Source: Candidatus Kerfeldbacteria bacterium (GTDB taxonomy: Bacteria; Patescibacteriota; Patescibacteriia; JACPL01). From it: a stretch of DNA of 33,597 nt. How positions within the stretch are numbered: the first letter of the stretch is position 1; every line of letters starts with the position of its first letter. A program made the translations under genes and the position numbers. A model generated the notes under the pieces. It was not told the origin of the DNA, made no database searches, and saw only the letters and a program-made list of their open reading frames with translations. The stretch is taken from assembly GCA_016182525.1 (NCBI GenBank), contig JACPGL010000001.1:1-33597 (forward strand). Direction: 5' to 3'. Below, piece by piece: positions 26,194 to 33,597 of the stretch.

Positions 26194-27453
26194 TTAGTCG
26201 TTCTTTGCATACTCGCGGGCGCCACGGAACCATAACCCTATGGCTTTGCGCACCGGGAGAATCGTCAAAAAATATCGCAAGTCCACAATTTTTTTCACCG
26301 TCCATCCGACAAATCCGGTCAGAACAATCTTGCCCACTTGTGCCACTGCATATTTGCCTCCAAGCGGCACCACCACTCCTGACACGCGAGGCGAAAACGG
26401 CCGAAGCAGCTTGCCGTAGAAATGCTGCGCAAGATTATACGCCGCACGCTCGCCCTCTTTATGCGCAAGTTGCGCGAGCATCGGCACCGGTTTTTTCGCC
26501 TCCGGATCCATCATGCACGCGTTATCGCCAATCGCAAAAATCTGCTCGTGTCCATTAACTTGCAAAAATTCATTCACCATCATTCGCTTTTTTGTATCCA
26601 TCTTGCACGTTCCCATAATCTCCTCCACTTCGGAACACAGCACGCCGCCGGTCCAGATAAAAAGATCGCAGGGAATCGTCTGCTGACCATCAATTAAAAT
26701 GTGATCGACTTTCACATCCGTGATTCGATGATTCATCTTGAGCTGAATGCCAAGACGTGCCAGCCGGACTCGTGCGGCGTTCGTAGCGCGCAGGCTCAGC
26801 CCGGGCAGAATCGCATTTGCCGCCTCAACAATCAGGAGTTGGAGAGCCCCGGGCGGAAGCTTTTTCTCACGGAGAAGTTTCTGCGTTTGTCCGTACAACT
26901 CCGTCGCCAGTTCAACGCCAGTGTATCCTCCTCCGCCGACAATAATCGTTTTCTTTCCCCTGGCGTCGGTTATCGATTCAACCAGCTCTACCACTTTTCG
27001 CCGAATGCGAAGCGCATCCCGCATGGTTTTAAGTTTCAGCGCATACGTTTTTACACCGGGAATGCCAAAATCGAACGACTGCGATCCGAGCGCGAGTATG
27101 GCATAGTCAAACGATTTTTCACCCTCGACTTTTAAGTGAACGAGCCGACCCGCACAATCCACATGTTCGATCGTGTCTCGAATGAAATGAATTTTCTTTC
27201 CTGCAAGAATTTTTCGAATAGCCGCTTCTGACCCATGTTCAAGCGCGCGCTCCCACGCTTTCGTGTCGTGCTTGGCGTATCCTGTGCAAATTTCGTAGAG
27301 AAGAGGAGTATATAAATGATACGGCTCGCGGTCAACGAGCGTGATCGAAACAGAGGGATCAGAGCGCAGACGGCGTTCCAATGCAAGAGCGGCAGCAAGC
27401 CCGCCAAAACCAGCACCTAAAATAAATATGGAGGTTTGTGTCTTCTCTTCCAT
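26194..27453 (-). CDS. NAD(P)/FAD-dependent oxidoreductase, NDH-2 type
   Basis: IFILGAGFGGLAAALALE, TIIVGGGGYTGVELATEL, IFAIGDNACM; start set at MEEKTQ, 6 nt after a TATACT. Confidence 0.88.
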   Translation of the reverse strand: MEEKTQTSIFILGAGFGGLAAALALERRLRSDPSVSITLVDREPYHLYTPLLYEICTGYAKHDTKAWERALEHGSEAAIRKILAGKKIHFIRDTIEHVDCAGRLVHLKVEGEKSFDYAILALGSQSFDFGIPGVKTYALKLKTMRDALRIRRKVVELVESITDARGKKTIIVGGGGYTGVELATELYGQTQKLLREKKLPPGALQLLIVEAANAILPGLSLRATNAARVRLARLGIQLKMNHRITDVKVDHILIDGQQTIPCDLFIWTGGVLCSEVEEIMGTCKMDTKKRMMVNEFLQVNGHEQIFAIGDNACMMDPEAKKPVPMLAQLAHKEGERAAYNLAQHFYGKLLRPFSPRVSGVVVPLGGKYAVAQVGKIVLTGFVGWTVKKIVDLRYFLTILPVRKAIGLWFRGAREYAKND

Positions 27454-27459
27454 ACGCAA

Positions 27460-27465
27460 AGTATA
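27460..27465 (-). promoter_or_regulatory. -10 box TATACT 6 nt before ATG 27453
   Basis: Minus strand gaTATACTttgcgtATGGAAGAG. Confidence 0.55.
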
Positions 27466-27482
27466 TCAAAATTTACTTGACC

Positions 27483-27511
27483 TTGACAGAGAGAAGATGT
27501 TTTTGTAGAGT
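27483..27511 (+). promoter_or_regulatory. Promoter TTGACA-17 nt-TAGAGT
   Basis: ttgacagagagaagatgtttttgtagagt upstream of ATG 27579. Confidence 0.65.
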
Positions 27512-27578
27512 GAGTATTGCTTTGGCTGGAGCTTTATGCGGAAAGCTGCAACGAAAGCAGCGCCATCAGGTACGCCGT

Positions 27579-28280
27579 ATGTCCACCAAACGTGTGGATA
27601 AGCGGTATGCCGAAACGTGGAGTGGAACAATGAGAGGACGAGTCGTTCGTGTGACTGATTGGCCTCTGAAGAGCCAGATCCTTTCGGTAGCGGGGACGAT
27701 CTTCGAGATTCTGAAGGTGATCGTCTACGGAGTCCGGGTCCAGGGAGGATCGGACTATAACGTCCGACGCATCCTCAAGGACCAGGTCCTGGCCGATAGG
27801 GTGGCCGCGGCCTTCATGCAAGATACGATGTACGATGTGGCCGTCGATTTGAGCCTTTCCTTCGAGGAGGCGATCCGATTCTGTGGCTTTGCCGGACGCG
27901 ATCCCGAAGTCACGGCCGAGCGCTTCCATCACCGTGACGGGTCAACGAACACCATCGAGCTCGGCCTCATGCTGATCGAGACCAACAGTGGCTCGGAGGC
28001 AGAAGAGATCATGCGAAAGCGGTCTCTCCGTGCGTCCGATTCCGCCTCGCTCTTCGCACTCGCCATGTACAATAAGGTCAGAGACGAGATCTCGAGCGCG
28101 TTCCTGCCTCTCGTCGCCTTGGAAAGCACGTGGGAGGGAGTCCTGCCCGACCGCGGTGAGGGACGCTGGGCCCTCGCGATCCTCAAGGACTGGAAACTCG
28201 GCCTGTACAAGGTCGGGGATTCGAAGCCTGGCTCGCAAGTGACCTTCCTCGCTCGCTACCGTAACTACGCCGCCGAGTAG
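27579..28280 (+). CDS. Hypothetical protein in a GC-rich block
   Basis: MSTKRVDKRYAETWSG...; leader hairpin gctgc-aacgaaa-gcagc upstream. Confidence 0.65.
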   Translation: MSTKRVDKRYAETWSGTMRGRVVRVTDWPLKSQILSVAGTIFEILKVIVYGVRVQGGSDYNVRRILKDQVLADRVAAAFMQDTMYDVAVDLSLSFEEAIRFCGFAGRDPEVTAERFHHRDGSTNTIELGLMLIETNSGSEAEEIMRKRSLRASDSASLFALAMYNKVRDEISSAFLPLVALESTWEGVLPDRGEGRWALAILKDWKLGLYKVGDSKPGSQVTFLARYRNYAAE

Positions 28281-28298
28281 AAGTCACGCGAGAGGGCC

Positions 28299-28337
28299 TC
28301 GTGAATCCGTGAACTCACGGTAAGCAGATTCACGAGC
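28299..28337 (+). terminator. Nested hairpin after 27579 gene
   Basis: CTCGTGAATC-(CCGTGA-ac-TCACGG)-GATTCACGAG. Confidence 0.6.
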
Positions 28338-28455
28338 GAAGCTCACCACTCGCCGGATCTCCCGACGAGCAATACTCCAAAACCCGGGGGAAGGCACCGC
28401 ACCCTCCCCCATAACCCCTTTGCTGCAAAGGTCTTTTTGTATTTTGCGGTTGTGG

Positions 28456-28461
28456 TATACT
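28456..28461 (+). promoter_or_regulatory. -10 box TATACT 6 nt before ATG 28468
   Basis: ttgtggTATACTatctccATG. Confidence 0.55.
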
Positions 28462-28467
28462 ATCTCC

Positions 28468-29619
28468 ATGTTCAAAACATTTCGGCGACGAACGCACGCG
28501 GATATTGATGATGCTATTCTGTCGTCTCTTGGGGAGGCTGTTGTTGCGTTTGATACGAACAAAAAATGCATCGTCTTTAATCGCGAAGCCGAACGCTTGC
28601 TTGTGCGAAAACAAAAAGAGGCGATCGGTCATCCCGCTCGCTTGGTTTTGCCACTGTTTACGGAAAAGCGAAAACCACTTTCAGATTCACAATTTCCCAT
28701 TATTCGTGTTCTTGCATCCGGCCATACGTATCGTTCAAAAACTCCTCCGAATATTTTTGTCAAAAGCACTCAGGGACATATTTTTCCGATCGATCTTACT
28801 GTCACTCCCATGAAAAGTGGAACGCGACTTCTCGGCGCGGTCGCCGTTTTTCAAGATAGAACCGTCCATACCGAAATGGATCAAATGAAATCAGATTTTG
28901 TGTCGCTTGTGTCGCACCAACTCCGCACTCCGCTCTCATCGATTCGATGGTTTTTGGAAATTCTCGCTCGAGAAGTGAAAGGGCAGCTGAATGAAGAGCA
29001 AGAACGTTTCGTCGCATCGGCGCGCGACGGGGTGGCACGAATGAACACTCTTATCAACACTCTTCTCAATATCACAAGACTCGAATCCGGCAGAATGAAA
29101 GTCAGTCCGCGGGCCACACGCTTAAGCTCGTTCCTTCAATCGCTTGTCAAGGAAATGGACATGGTTGCTCGCGCGCGAAATGTGAAGCTCACATTTACAA
29201 AGAAAATCACCGGCAGGGACACGCTCAACCTTGATCGTTCGTTGCTTACAGAAGTGGTGAGTAATCTTCTCTCGAACGCGATGATGTACGCTGATCCAAA
29301 AAAGAAAGAGAAAATTGTGGACGTCGCTCTTCATGTCAGCAAAGGAAAAGTTTCCATCTCCATTCGAGATAACGGGATTGGAATCCCTGACAAAGATCAA
29401 TTCCATCTGTTTGAGAAATTTCACCGAGCCGAAAATGCGCAAGCACTCATGACATCCGGCAATGGCCTCGGTCTCTATATGGTGAAAAAAATCTTGGACG
29501 ACACGAGTGGACACATTCTGTTTGAATCGGAAGAAGGCAAGGGGACGGCCTTTACGATCATCTTGCCGCGCGCGGGGATGAAAAAACGAGCCGGCACAAG
29601 CACACTCGCACTAAAGTGA
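28468..29619 (+). CDS. PAS-containing sensor histidine kinase
   Basis: H-box FVSLVSHQLRTPLSSIRWFLE, N-box ELVSNLLSNAMMYA-like, DNGIGIP, GNGLGLYMVKK. Confidence 0.93.
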   Translation: MFKTFRRRTHADIDDAILSSLGEAVVAFDTNKKCIVFNREAERLLVRKQKEAIGHPARLVLPLFTEKRKPLSDSQFPIIRVLASGHTYRSKTPPNIFVKSTQGHIFPIDLTVTPMKSGTRLLGAVAVFQDRTVHTEMDQMKSDFVSLVSHQLRTPLSSIRWFLEILAREVKGQLNEEQERFVASARDGVARMNTLINTLLNITRLESGRMKVSPRATRLSSFLQSLVKEMDMVARARNVKLTFTKKITGRDTLNLDRSLLTEVVSNLLSNAMMYADPKKKEKIVDVALHVSKGKVSISIRDNGIGIPDKDQFHLFEKFHRAENAQALMTSGNGLGLYMVKKILDDTSGHILFESEEGKGTAFTIILPRAGMKKRAGTSTLALK

Positions 29620-29628
29620 GATTTTTGG

Positions 29629-29634
29629 TATAAT
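29629..29634 (+). promoter_or_regulatory. Extended -10 TTTTTGGTATAAT 8 nt before ATG 29643
   Basis: atttttggTATAATaaacgcctATG. Confidence 0.6.
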
Positions 29635-29642
29635 AAACGCCT

Positions 29643-30026
29643 ATGGCTCAAACAAAACGATCCATCCTTGTTGTTGAAGATGAATTGAGCTTGTTACAGG
29701 CGATCGAAGCCATGCTCGAAAACGAAGGCTTTGACGTGATCATTGCGGCGCATGCCGAAGAAGCCAATTCAAAGATTTTTCTCAGAAAAGAAAAGCCGAG
29801 CTGTATTTGGCTCGATTTGAATTTGCCGCACATGAACGGTATTGAGTTTTTGGAAGAAATCCGAAGCGACCCTGAATTGAAGGGAATTCCGGTGGTTGTG
29901 GTTTCGAATTCAGGCGATGAGCGCACAATCGAACGCGTCAAGAAACTCGGCGTCAAGAAGTATTTTGTCAAAGCCGATACGGATCTTGAGCATATCGTAA
30001 AACAAATCGCAAAGATCATTAAATAA
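29643..30026 (+). CDS. Receiver-only response regulator
   Basis: ILVVEDELSLL, CIWLDLNLPHMNGIEFL, conserved K in YFVKADTD. Confidence 0.9.
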   Translation: MAQTKRSILVVEDELSLLQAIEAMLENEGFDVIIAAHAEEANSKIFLRKEKPSCIWLDLNLPHMNGIEFLEEIRSDPELKGIPVVVVSNSGDERTIERVKKLGVKKYFVKADTDLEHIVKQIAKIIK

Positions 30027-30044
30027 TCTGACAACGGCGCATGT

Positions 30045-30440
30045 ATGGAGCTGTTTTGGAGTTCTCTTCGATTCATCAGCGTTGATATTCTCCTCCGCGC
30101 GGTGTATTTTCCGTTGTGGTGGTACACAAAAGGATTCATGAACATCCTTCTTTTTGTGTGGCGCCAGATTCAGTCGCTGGCTGCATCGCTATCTCTATCG
30201 GTGCTTACGCGGAATCTGTTTCAGCCGATGTATGGGCTGCGCGATCGAACGAGCCGCGCGATTAGTTTTTTTGTTCGTCTTGCGCATCTTGCCATATTGT
30301 TTTTTGTAGAATGTCTGTGGACGATTCTCGTGGCGGCGCTTGCGGTGCTGTGGTTGGTTTTTCCTCTTGTCGTTCTTGTGAATCTTCTCTATCAGTTTGG
30401 AATCACGGACGAGAATCTTCTTCTCACACTTTTCGTATGA
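30045..30440 (+). CDS. Integral membrane protein, ATGA overlap with downstream Clp-like gene
   Basis: Hydrophobic helices; ends within the start of 30437. Confidence 0.65.
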   Translation: MELFWSSLRFISVDILLRAVYFPLWWYTKGFMNILLFVWRQIQSLAASLSLSVLTRNLFQPMYGLRDRTSRAISFFVRLAHLAILFFVECLWTILVAALAVLWLVFPLVVLVNLLYQFGITDENLLLTLFV

Positions 30441-32509
30441 CGAACGCTGGCTCACACGAGAAAAATGTCGTGTTCGCATGTCCTGCATGCGGCGGGAGAG
30501 GTGCAGATACGAAATCTTCTGCAGAATGTCACGAGTGTAAAGGGCGAGGGCATTACGTTTTTTTCAACGGACGATTTTTGTATTGGGGGCTTCCGCTCTC
30601 GGACGCAGCGATCTACAGTGCGCGACTGCAGCGACTGCTTGCGATTTTGTTGAAGGGTATTTTAATATTCGTCGGCGTGCTTGGTTTAATATCGTTTTTG
30701 TTCGAACTGATTGTGCAAGTTCCCCGTGGCCTCTCGCTCACTGCGCTTTTGGAAACGCAGAATCCACGCATGCTCGTGTTTTGGATTTCAGTCGTGGTGG
30801 ACATGCTCATCTTGTATTATTTTGATCAAGAGCTTTCATCGCGGAGCGGAATTCGCGTTCGGTTGCCAAAAAAACTTCCACCCACCGGCGATCACCCTAC
30901 CTATCGCGACATCGAAAAGCTGCATGCAAAGTGGAAAGATGACATTTCCCGCCATTTTGCCGATGATGCTATTCGCTCGATTGAGCAATCCTGGTTTCTC
31001 GCACGCACATGGCAGCATGGTGAAGTCCAGCCGATTCATCTTTTGTATGGGCTTTTGAACTCCGAAGATGTGCAGATGATGCTGTTGCGTTCAGGGATCG
31101 CTCGCCGAACGGTTGAAGAAAAAATCAAAACGATTCTCTCTGAGATGGAGAAGTCCGACAAAAAATCGGTGCGACTTTCCGTCACCGTGCGCGCATTGTT
31201 TTTTGAAGCGTATACATTTGCGTACGGCGAACGAAAGAAAAAAGTAGGTGGGAGAGATATGCTGCGCGGGCTTGCTCGGCTTGCCGGGCCAGTGCGCGAC
31301 GTGCTTGAGGATGTGGATTTGAGTGTTGAGAAGGTGGATAACATTGCAGCGTGGATTACGGCCTCGGATCACTTGCGCCGCGAATACCGTGAATACCGGC
31401 AGAAGGCAGTGCTGAAGCCCAAGGGGATTATGAATCGCGCGCTCACGGCGCGTCCGACCCCGCTTCTCGATGCCGTTTCAATGGATTGGACGCTTGCCGC
31501 GCGCGCGAGTTCGTTTTTCCCGCTTGTCGATCGCGCTGATGAGATGATCGAACTTTTCCGCGGCTTAGAACAGCGTGGCGGAAATGTGCTGCTTGTCGGT
31601 GAGGTGGGAGTGGGGAAGCGAGCGATTGTCCGCGGGCTTGCTGATCGCATGGTCACCGAAGATGTTCCGGAATTTTTGCAAGACAAGCGTTTGGTTGCGT
31701 TGAACACGAGTGTGCTGCTCAGCATTGTCGGCAAAAATGTTGAAGCGAAGCTTCTCCAGATCGTGAGTGAAGTTTCCTCGGCCGGCAACATTGTTCTCTT
31801 TATTGAAGACATTGCCGAGCTCGTTGGTGCAGGCGGAACCGGTTCGCGAACGCTCGATGCGTCGGGCGTGCTTGCGCAAGCATTAACATCGCGCGGCGTG
31901 GACATCATCGCATCGGCTTCAACCGAAGACTTTGCCCATAACTTACAAGACAATCCATCCTTCTTGCGCCACTTTCATGTGATTCACGTGAACGAAGTGG
32001 AAACAAATGTTGCGATTCAAGTGTTGGAAGCGCAAAGTTTAATGATCGAAGCCGAACATCGCGTGATGTTTTCGTATGATGCGATTGAGTCAGCCGTGAA
32101 ACTCTCGGATCAATACATCCATGATGCGTTCTTGCCCGAAAAAGCGATTTCGATTGCCGAAGAGTCCGCCGCTCTTGCAAAAGAGAAACGCGGGTCGCCA
32201 GCGCTTGTGCTGAAAGCCGATGTCCAAGAGGTGATTTCGCGCCGAACCAACGTGCGCGTGACGGATGTTGCGCACGCTGAAGCGGATGTACTGCTCCATC
32301 TTGAAGAAAAAATTCATGAGCGCATTGTTGGGCAAGATGAAGCGGTGCGCGTGGTTGCGGAAGCGATTCGCCGTGCGCGCATGAAGATGCGAGATGAGAA
32401 CCGACCGATTGTGAACTTGATGTTTCTTGGGCCGACTCGGCAAAACCGAGCTCGCCAAAACCGTTGCCGACGTGTATTTTGGTGCCGAGACGAACATGAT
32501 TCGTATTGA
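30437..32509 (+). CDS. Zinc-finger/TM/Clp-like AAA+ ATPase, frame interrupted in second Walker A
   Basis: CPACGGRG and CHECKGRG, two TM helices, ClpN-like region, D1 GEVGVGKRAIVRGLADRM; in-frame ends FLGPT then out-of-frame tail. Confidence 0.8.
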   Translation: MTNAGSHEKNVVFACPACGGRGADTKSSAECHECKGRGHYVFFNGRFLYWGLPLSDAAIYSARLQRLLAILLKGILIFVGVLGLISFLFELIVQVPRGLSLTALLETQNPRMLVFWISVVVDMLILYYFDQELSSRSGIRVRLPKKLPPTGDHPTYRDIEKLHAKWKDDISRHFADDAIRSIEQSWFLARTWQHGEVQPIHLLYGLLNSEDVQMMLLRSGIARRTVEEKIKTILSEMEKSDKKSVRLSVTVRALFFEAYTFAYGERKKKVGGRDMLRGLARLAGPVRDVLEDVDLSVEKVDNIAAWITASDHLRREYREYRQKAVLKPKGIMNRALTARPTPLLDAVSMDWTLAARASSFFPLVDRADEMIELFRGLEQRGGNVLLVGEVGVGKRAIVRGLADRMVTEDVPEFLQDKRLVALNTSVLLSIVGKNVEAKLLQIVSEVSSAGNIVLFIEDIAELVGAGGTGSRTLDASGVLAQALTSRGVDIIASASTEDFAHNLQDNPSFLRHFHVIHVNEVETNVAIQVLEAQSLMIEAEHRVMFSYDAIESAVKLSDQYIHDAFLPEKAISIAEESAALAKEKRGSPALVLKADVQEVISRRTNVRVTDVAHAEADVLLHLEEKIHERIVGQDEAVRVVAEAIRRARMKMRDENRPIVNLMFLGPTRQNRARQNRCRRVFWCRDEHDSY

Positions 32510-33185
32510 CATGTCGGAGTATCAAGAAAAACGCAGCCTCGATCGACTCATCGGTTCGGCGCATGAAAAAGGTTTGCTCACCGAAGCGGTGCGCAACGCG
32601 CCATTTTCTCTCGTGCTCTTTGACGAACTCGAAAAAGCGCATCCGGATATTTTGAATGTGTTTTTGCAGATGATGGATGATGGGCGATTGACGGATGGAA
32701 CTGGCCGCACCATTGATTTTACAAACGCAATTATTATTGCAACATCGAACGCTGGCACCGGATTTATTCAAGACGAGCTGCGGAAAGGTGTTTCGATGGA
32801 GGAGATTCGCACCACCCTCGTGAACGAAAAATTGCGCGATCAGTTCCGACCAGAATTTTTGAATCGTTTTGATTCGATTGTCGTGTTCTCGCCGCTTTCG
32901 CGAGAAGAAATTGTTGCCATCACCAAACTGGAAATTCAAAAAGCAGCTCGCCGACTTGAACAAAAGGGGATTCATCTTATTGCAAGTGAAGAAGCGGTGA
33001 ACGAGCTTGCCGAGCAAGGGTATGATCCCACGCTTGGCGCTCGCCCGATCCGACGCCTGATTCAAGATCATCTTGAGAGTTCGCTCGCGAGGTTTTTACT
33101 CTCGAATTCCATTGGCCGCCGAGATATCGCCATCTTGGAGCCGGGCGGCAAGATTCAAGTTGAACGAGCGCAAAAATTGGGATAG
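32427..33185 (+). CDS. Second AAA+ module and ClpB D2-small domain of the same Clp-like gene (frameshifted continuation)
   Basis: GKTELAKTVADVYFGAETNMIRIDMSEYQEKRSLDRLIG, LVLFDELEKAHPDILNVFLQMMDDGRLTDGTGRTIDFTN, LNRFDSIVVFSPL, GYDPTLGARPIRRLIQ. Confidence 0.85.
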   Translation: MGRLGKTELAKTVADVYFGAETNMIRIDMSEYQEKRSLDRLIGSAHEKGLLTEAVRNAPFSLVLFDELEKAHPDILNVFLQMMDDGRLTDGTGRTIDFTNAIIIATSNAGTGFIQDELRKGVSMEEIRTTLVNEKLRDQFRPEFLNRFDSIVVFSPLSREEIVAITKLEIQKAARRLEQKGIHLIASEEAVNELAEQGYDPTLGARPIRRLIQDHLESSLARFLLSNSIGRRDIAILEPGGKIQVERAQKLG

Positions 33186-33199
33186 AAATTTTCACGAGA

Positions 33200-33289
33200 A
33201 AAGTGAAAGCCGGGCGCCCACGGAAACCTTGCGGTCTCGACGTGGACTCCCGGCTTGTCGTCACTTTCGAAGTGACCGCGCGGTCACTT
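33200..33289. terminator. Bidirectional terminator-like structure with 20-bp perfect palindrome
   Basis: AAAGTGA..AGCCGGG..CCACG / CGTGG..CCCGGCT..TCACTTT then AAGTGACCGCGCGGTCACTT. Confidence 0.55.
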
Positions 33290-33597
33290 GAGCATCACAG
33301 CCCTCCGCTGGATGCTTGTGCCCGCGCTTTCGAGCGAGACGGTGTACATGCCAGAGGCGCACGCACGTCCGCTCGCGTCAGTGCCGTCCCATGTCACCGT
33401 GTAGGTGCCAGTAGACAGCGTGCTCTCGAGGATCGTTTTCACCTTTCGTCCGGCGACGTCATAGACGTTCACCGTACAGAGGCCTTCCGTTTCCACCGTG
33501 AACGCGATTTGCGTCTCGGGGTTGAACGGGTTGGGGGAGAGGGAGAGCGCCAGTTCTTGTGGCAGAGACGAAGGAGTATCGTCATGAATTCCGACGC
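33284..33597 (-). CDS. C-terminal fragment of a secreted protein with FlgD-Ig/T9SS-like sorting domain (open at window edge)
   Basis: Reading to the edge gives ...LALSLSPNPFNPETQIAFTVETEGLCTVNVYDVAGRKVKTILESTLSTGTYTVTWDGTDASGRACASGMYTVSLESAGTSIQRRAVMLK. Confidence 0.85.
   Translation of the reverse strand, partial: VGIHDDTPSSLPQELALSLSPNPFNPETQIAFTVETEGLCTVNVYDVAGRKVKTILESTLSTGTYTVTWDGTDASGRACASGMYTVSLESAGTSIQRRAVMLK

Noticed and set aside
27593-27601. Fourth TGTGGATAA nonamer
   Set aside because: Lies inside coding codons (CGT GTG GAT AAG) of the 27579 gene, isolated; likely coincidental.
1-33597. CRISPR array, phage or transposase genes
   Set aside because: No regularly spaced repeats of CRISPR type and no transposase, integrase or phage structural motifs among supplied ORFs.

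Overview
The window is an accessory-rich bacterial segment that alternates between two kinds of DNA. The lower-GC backbone looks like a Patescibacteria/CPR-type genome (lineage is inference). It carries ftsE/ftsX beside an RlpA-like protein, uppS, a Fur-family regulator, trxB, mutY, cutA, a NifS/IscS-type cysteine desulfurase, a gamma-alpha fused 2-oxoacid:ferredoxin oxidoreductase with its beta subunit, an orphan PEP-utilizing swivel-domain protein, an NDH-2-type oxidoreductase, a PAS histidine kinase and receivers, two convergent ATP-grasp proteins, a membrane-anchored zinc-finger/Clp ATPase interrupted by a frameshift, and three tRNAs (Thr-CGT, Gly-CCC, Gln-TTG). Between these lie visibly GC-rich blocks of one or two genes: a secreted/lipoprotein-like protein, a domain-inverted HAD-ECH fusion, two beta-helix proteins, an orphan protein, and the C-terminus of a protein with an FCB-type sorting domain. 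Most of these blocks have their own promoter-like sequence, 5'-leader hairpin and GC-rich terminator. Main leads: (i) the mosaic of self-contained GC-rich cassettes; (ii) apparently leaderless backbone promoters versus leadered cassette promoters; (iii) a ~48-bp direct repeat bracketing the beta-helix cassette; (iv) a 31-bp tandem repeat with three perfect DnaA-box nonamers and mutually exclusive hairpins; (v) a 171-bp inverted-repeat element between trxB and mutY; (vi) a zinc-finger/TM/Clp architecture with a 5-nt deletion in the second Walker A. All calls come from reading the sequence and supplied ORFs; no search or folding program was run.
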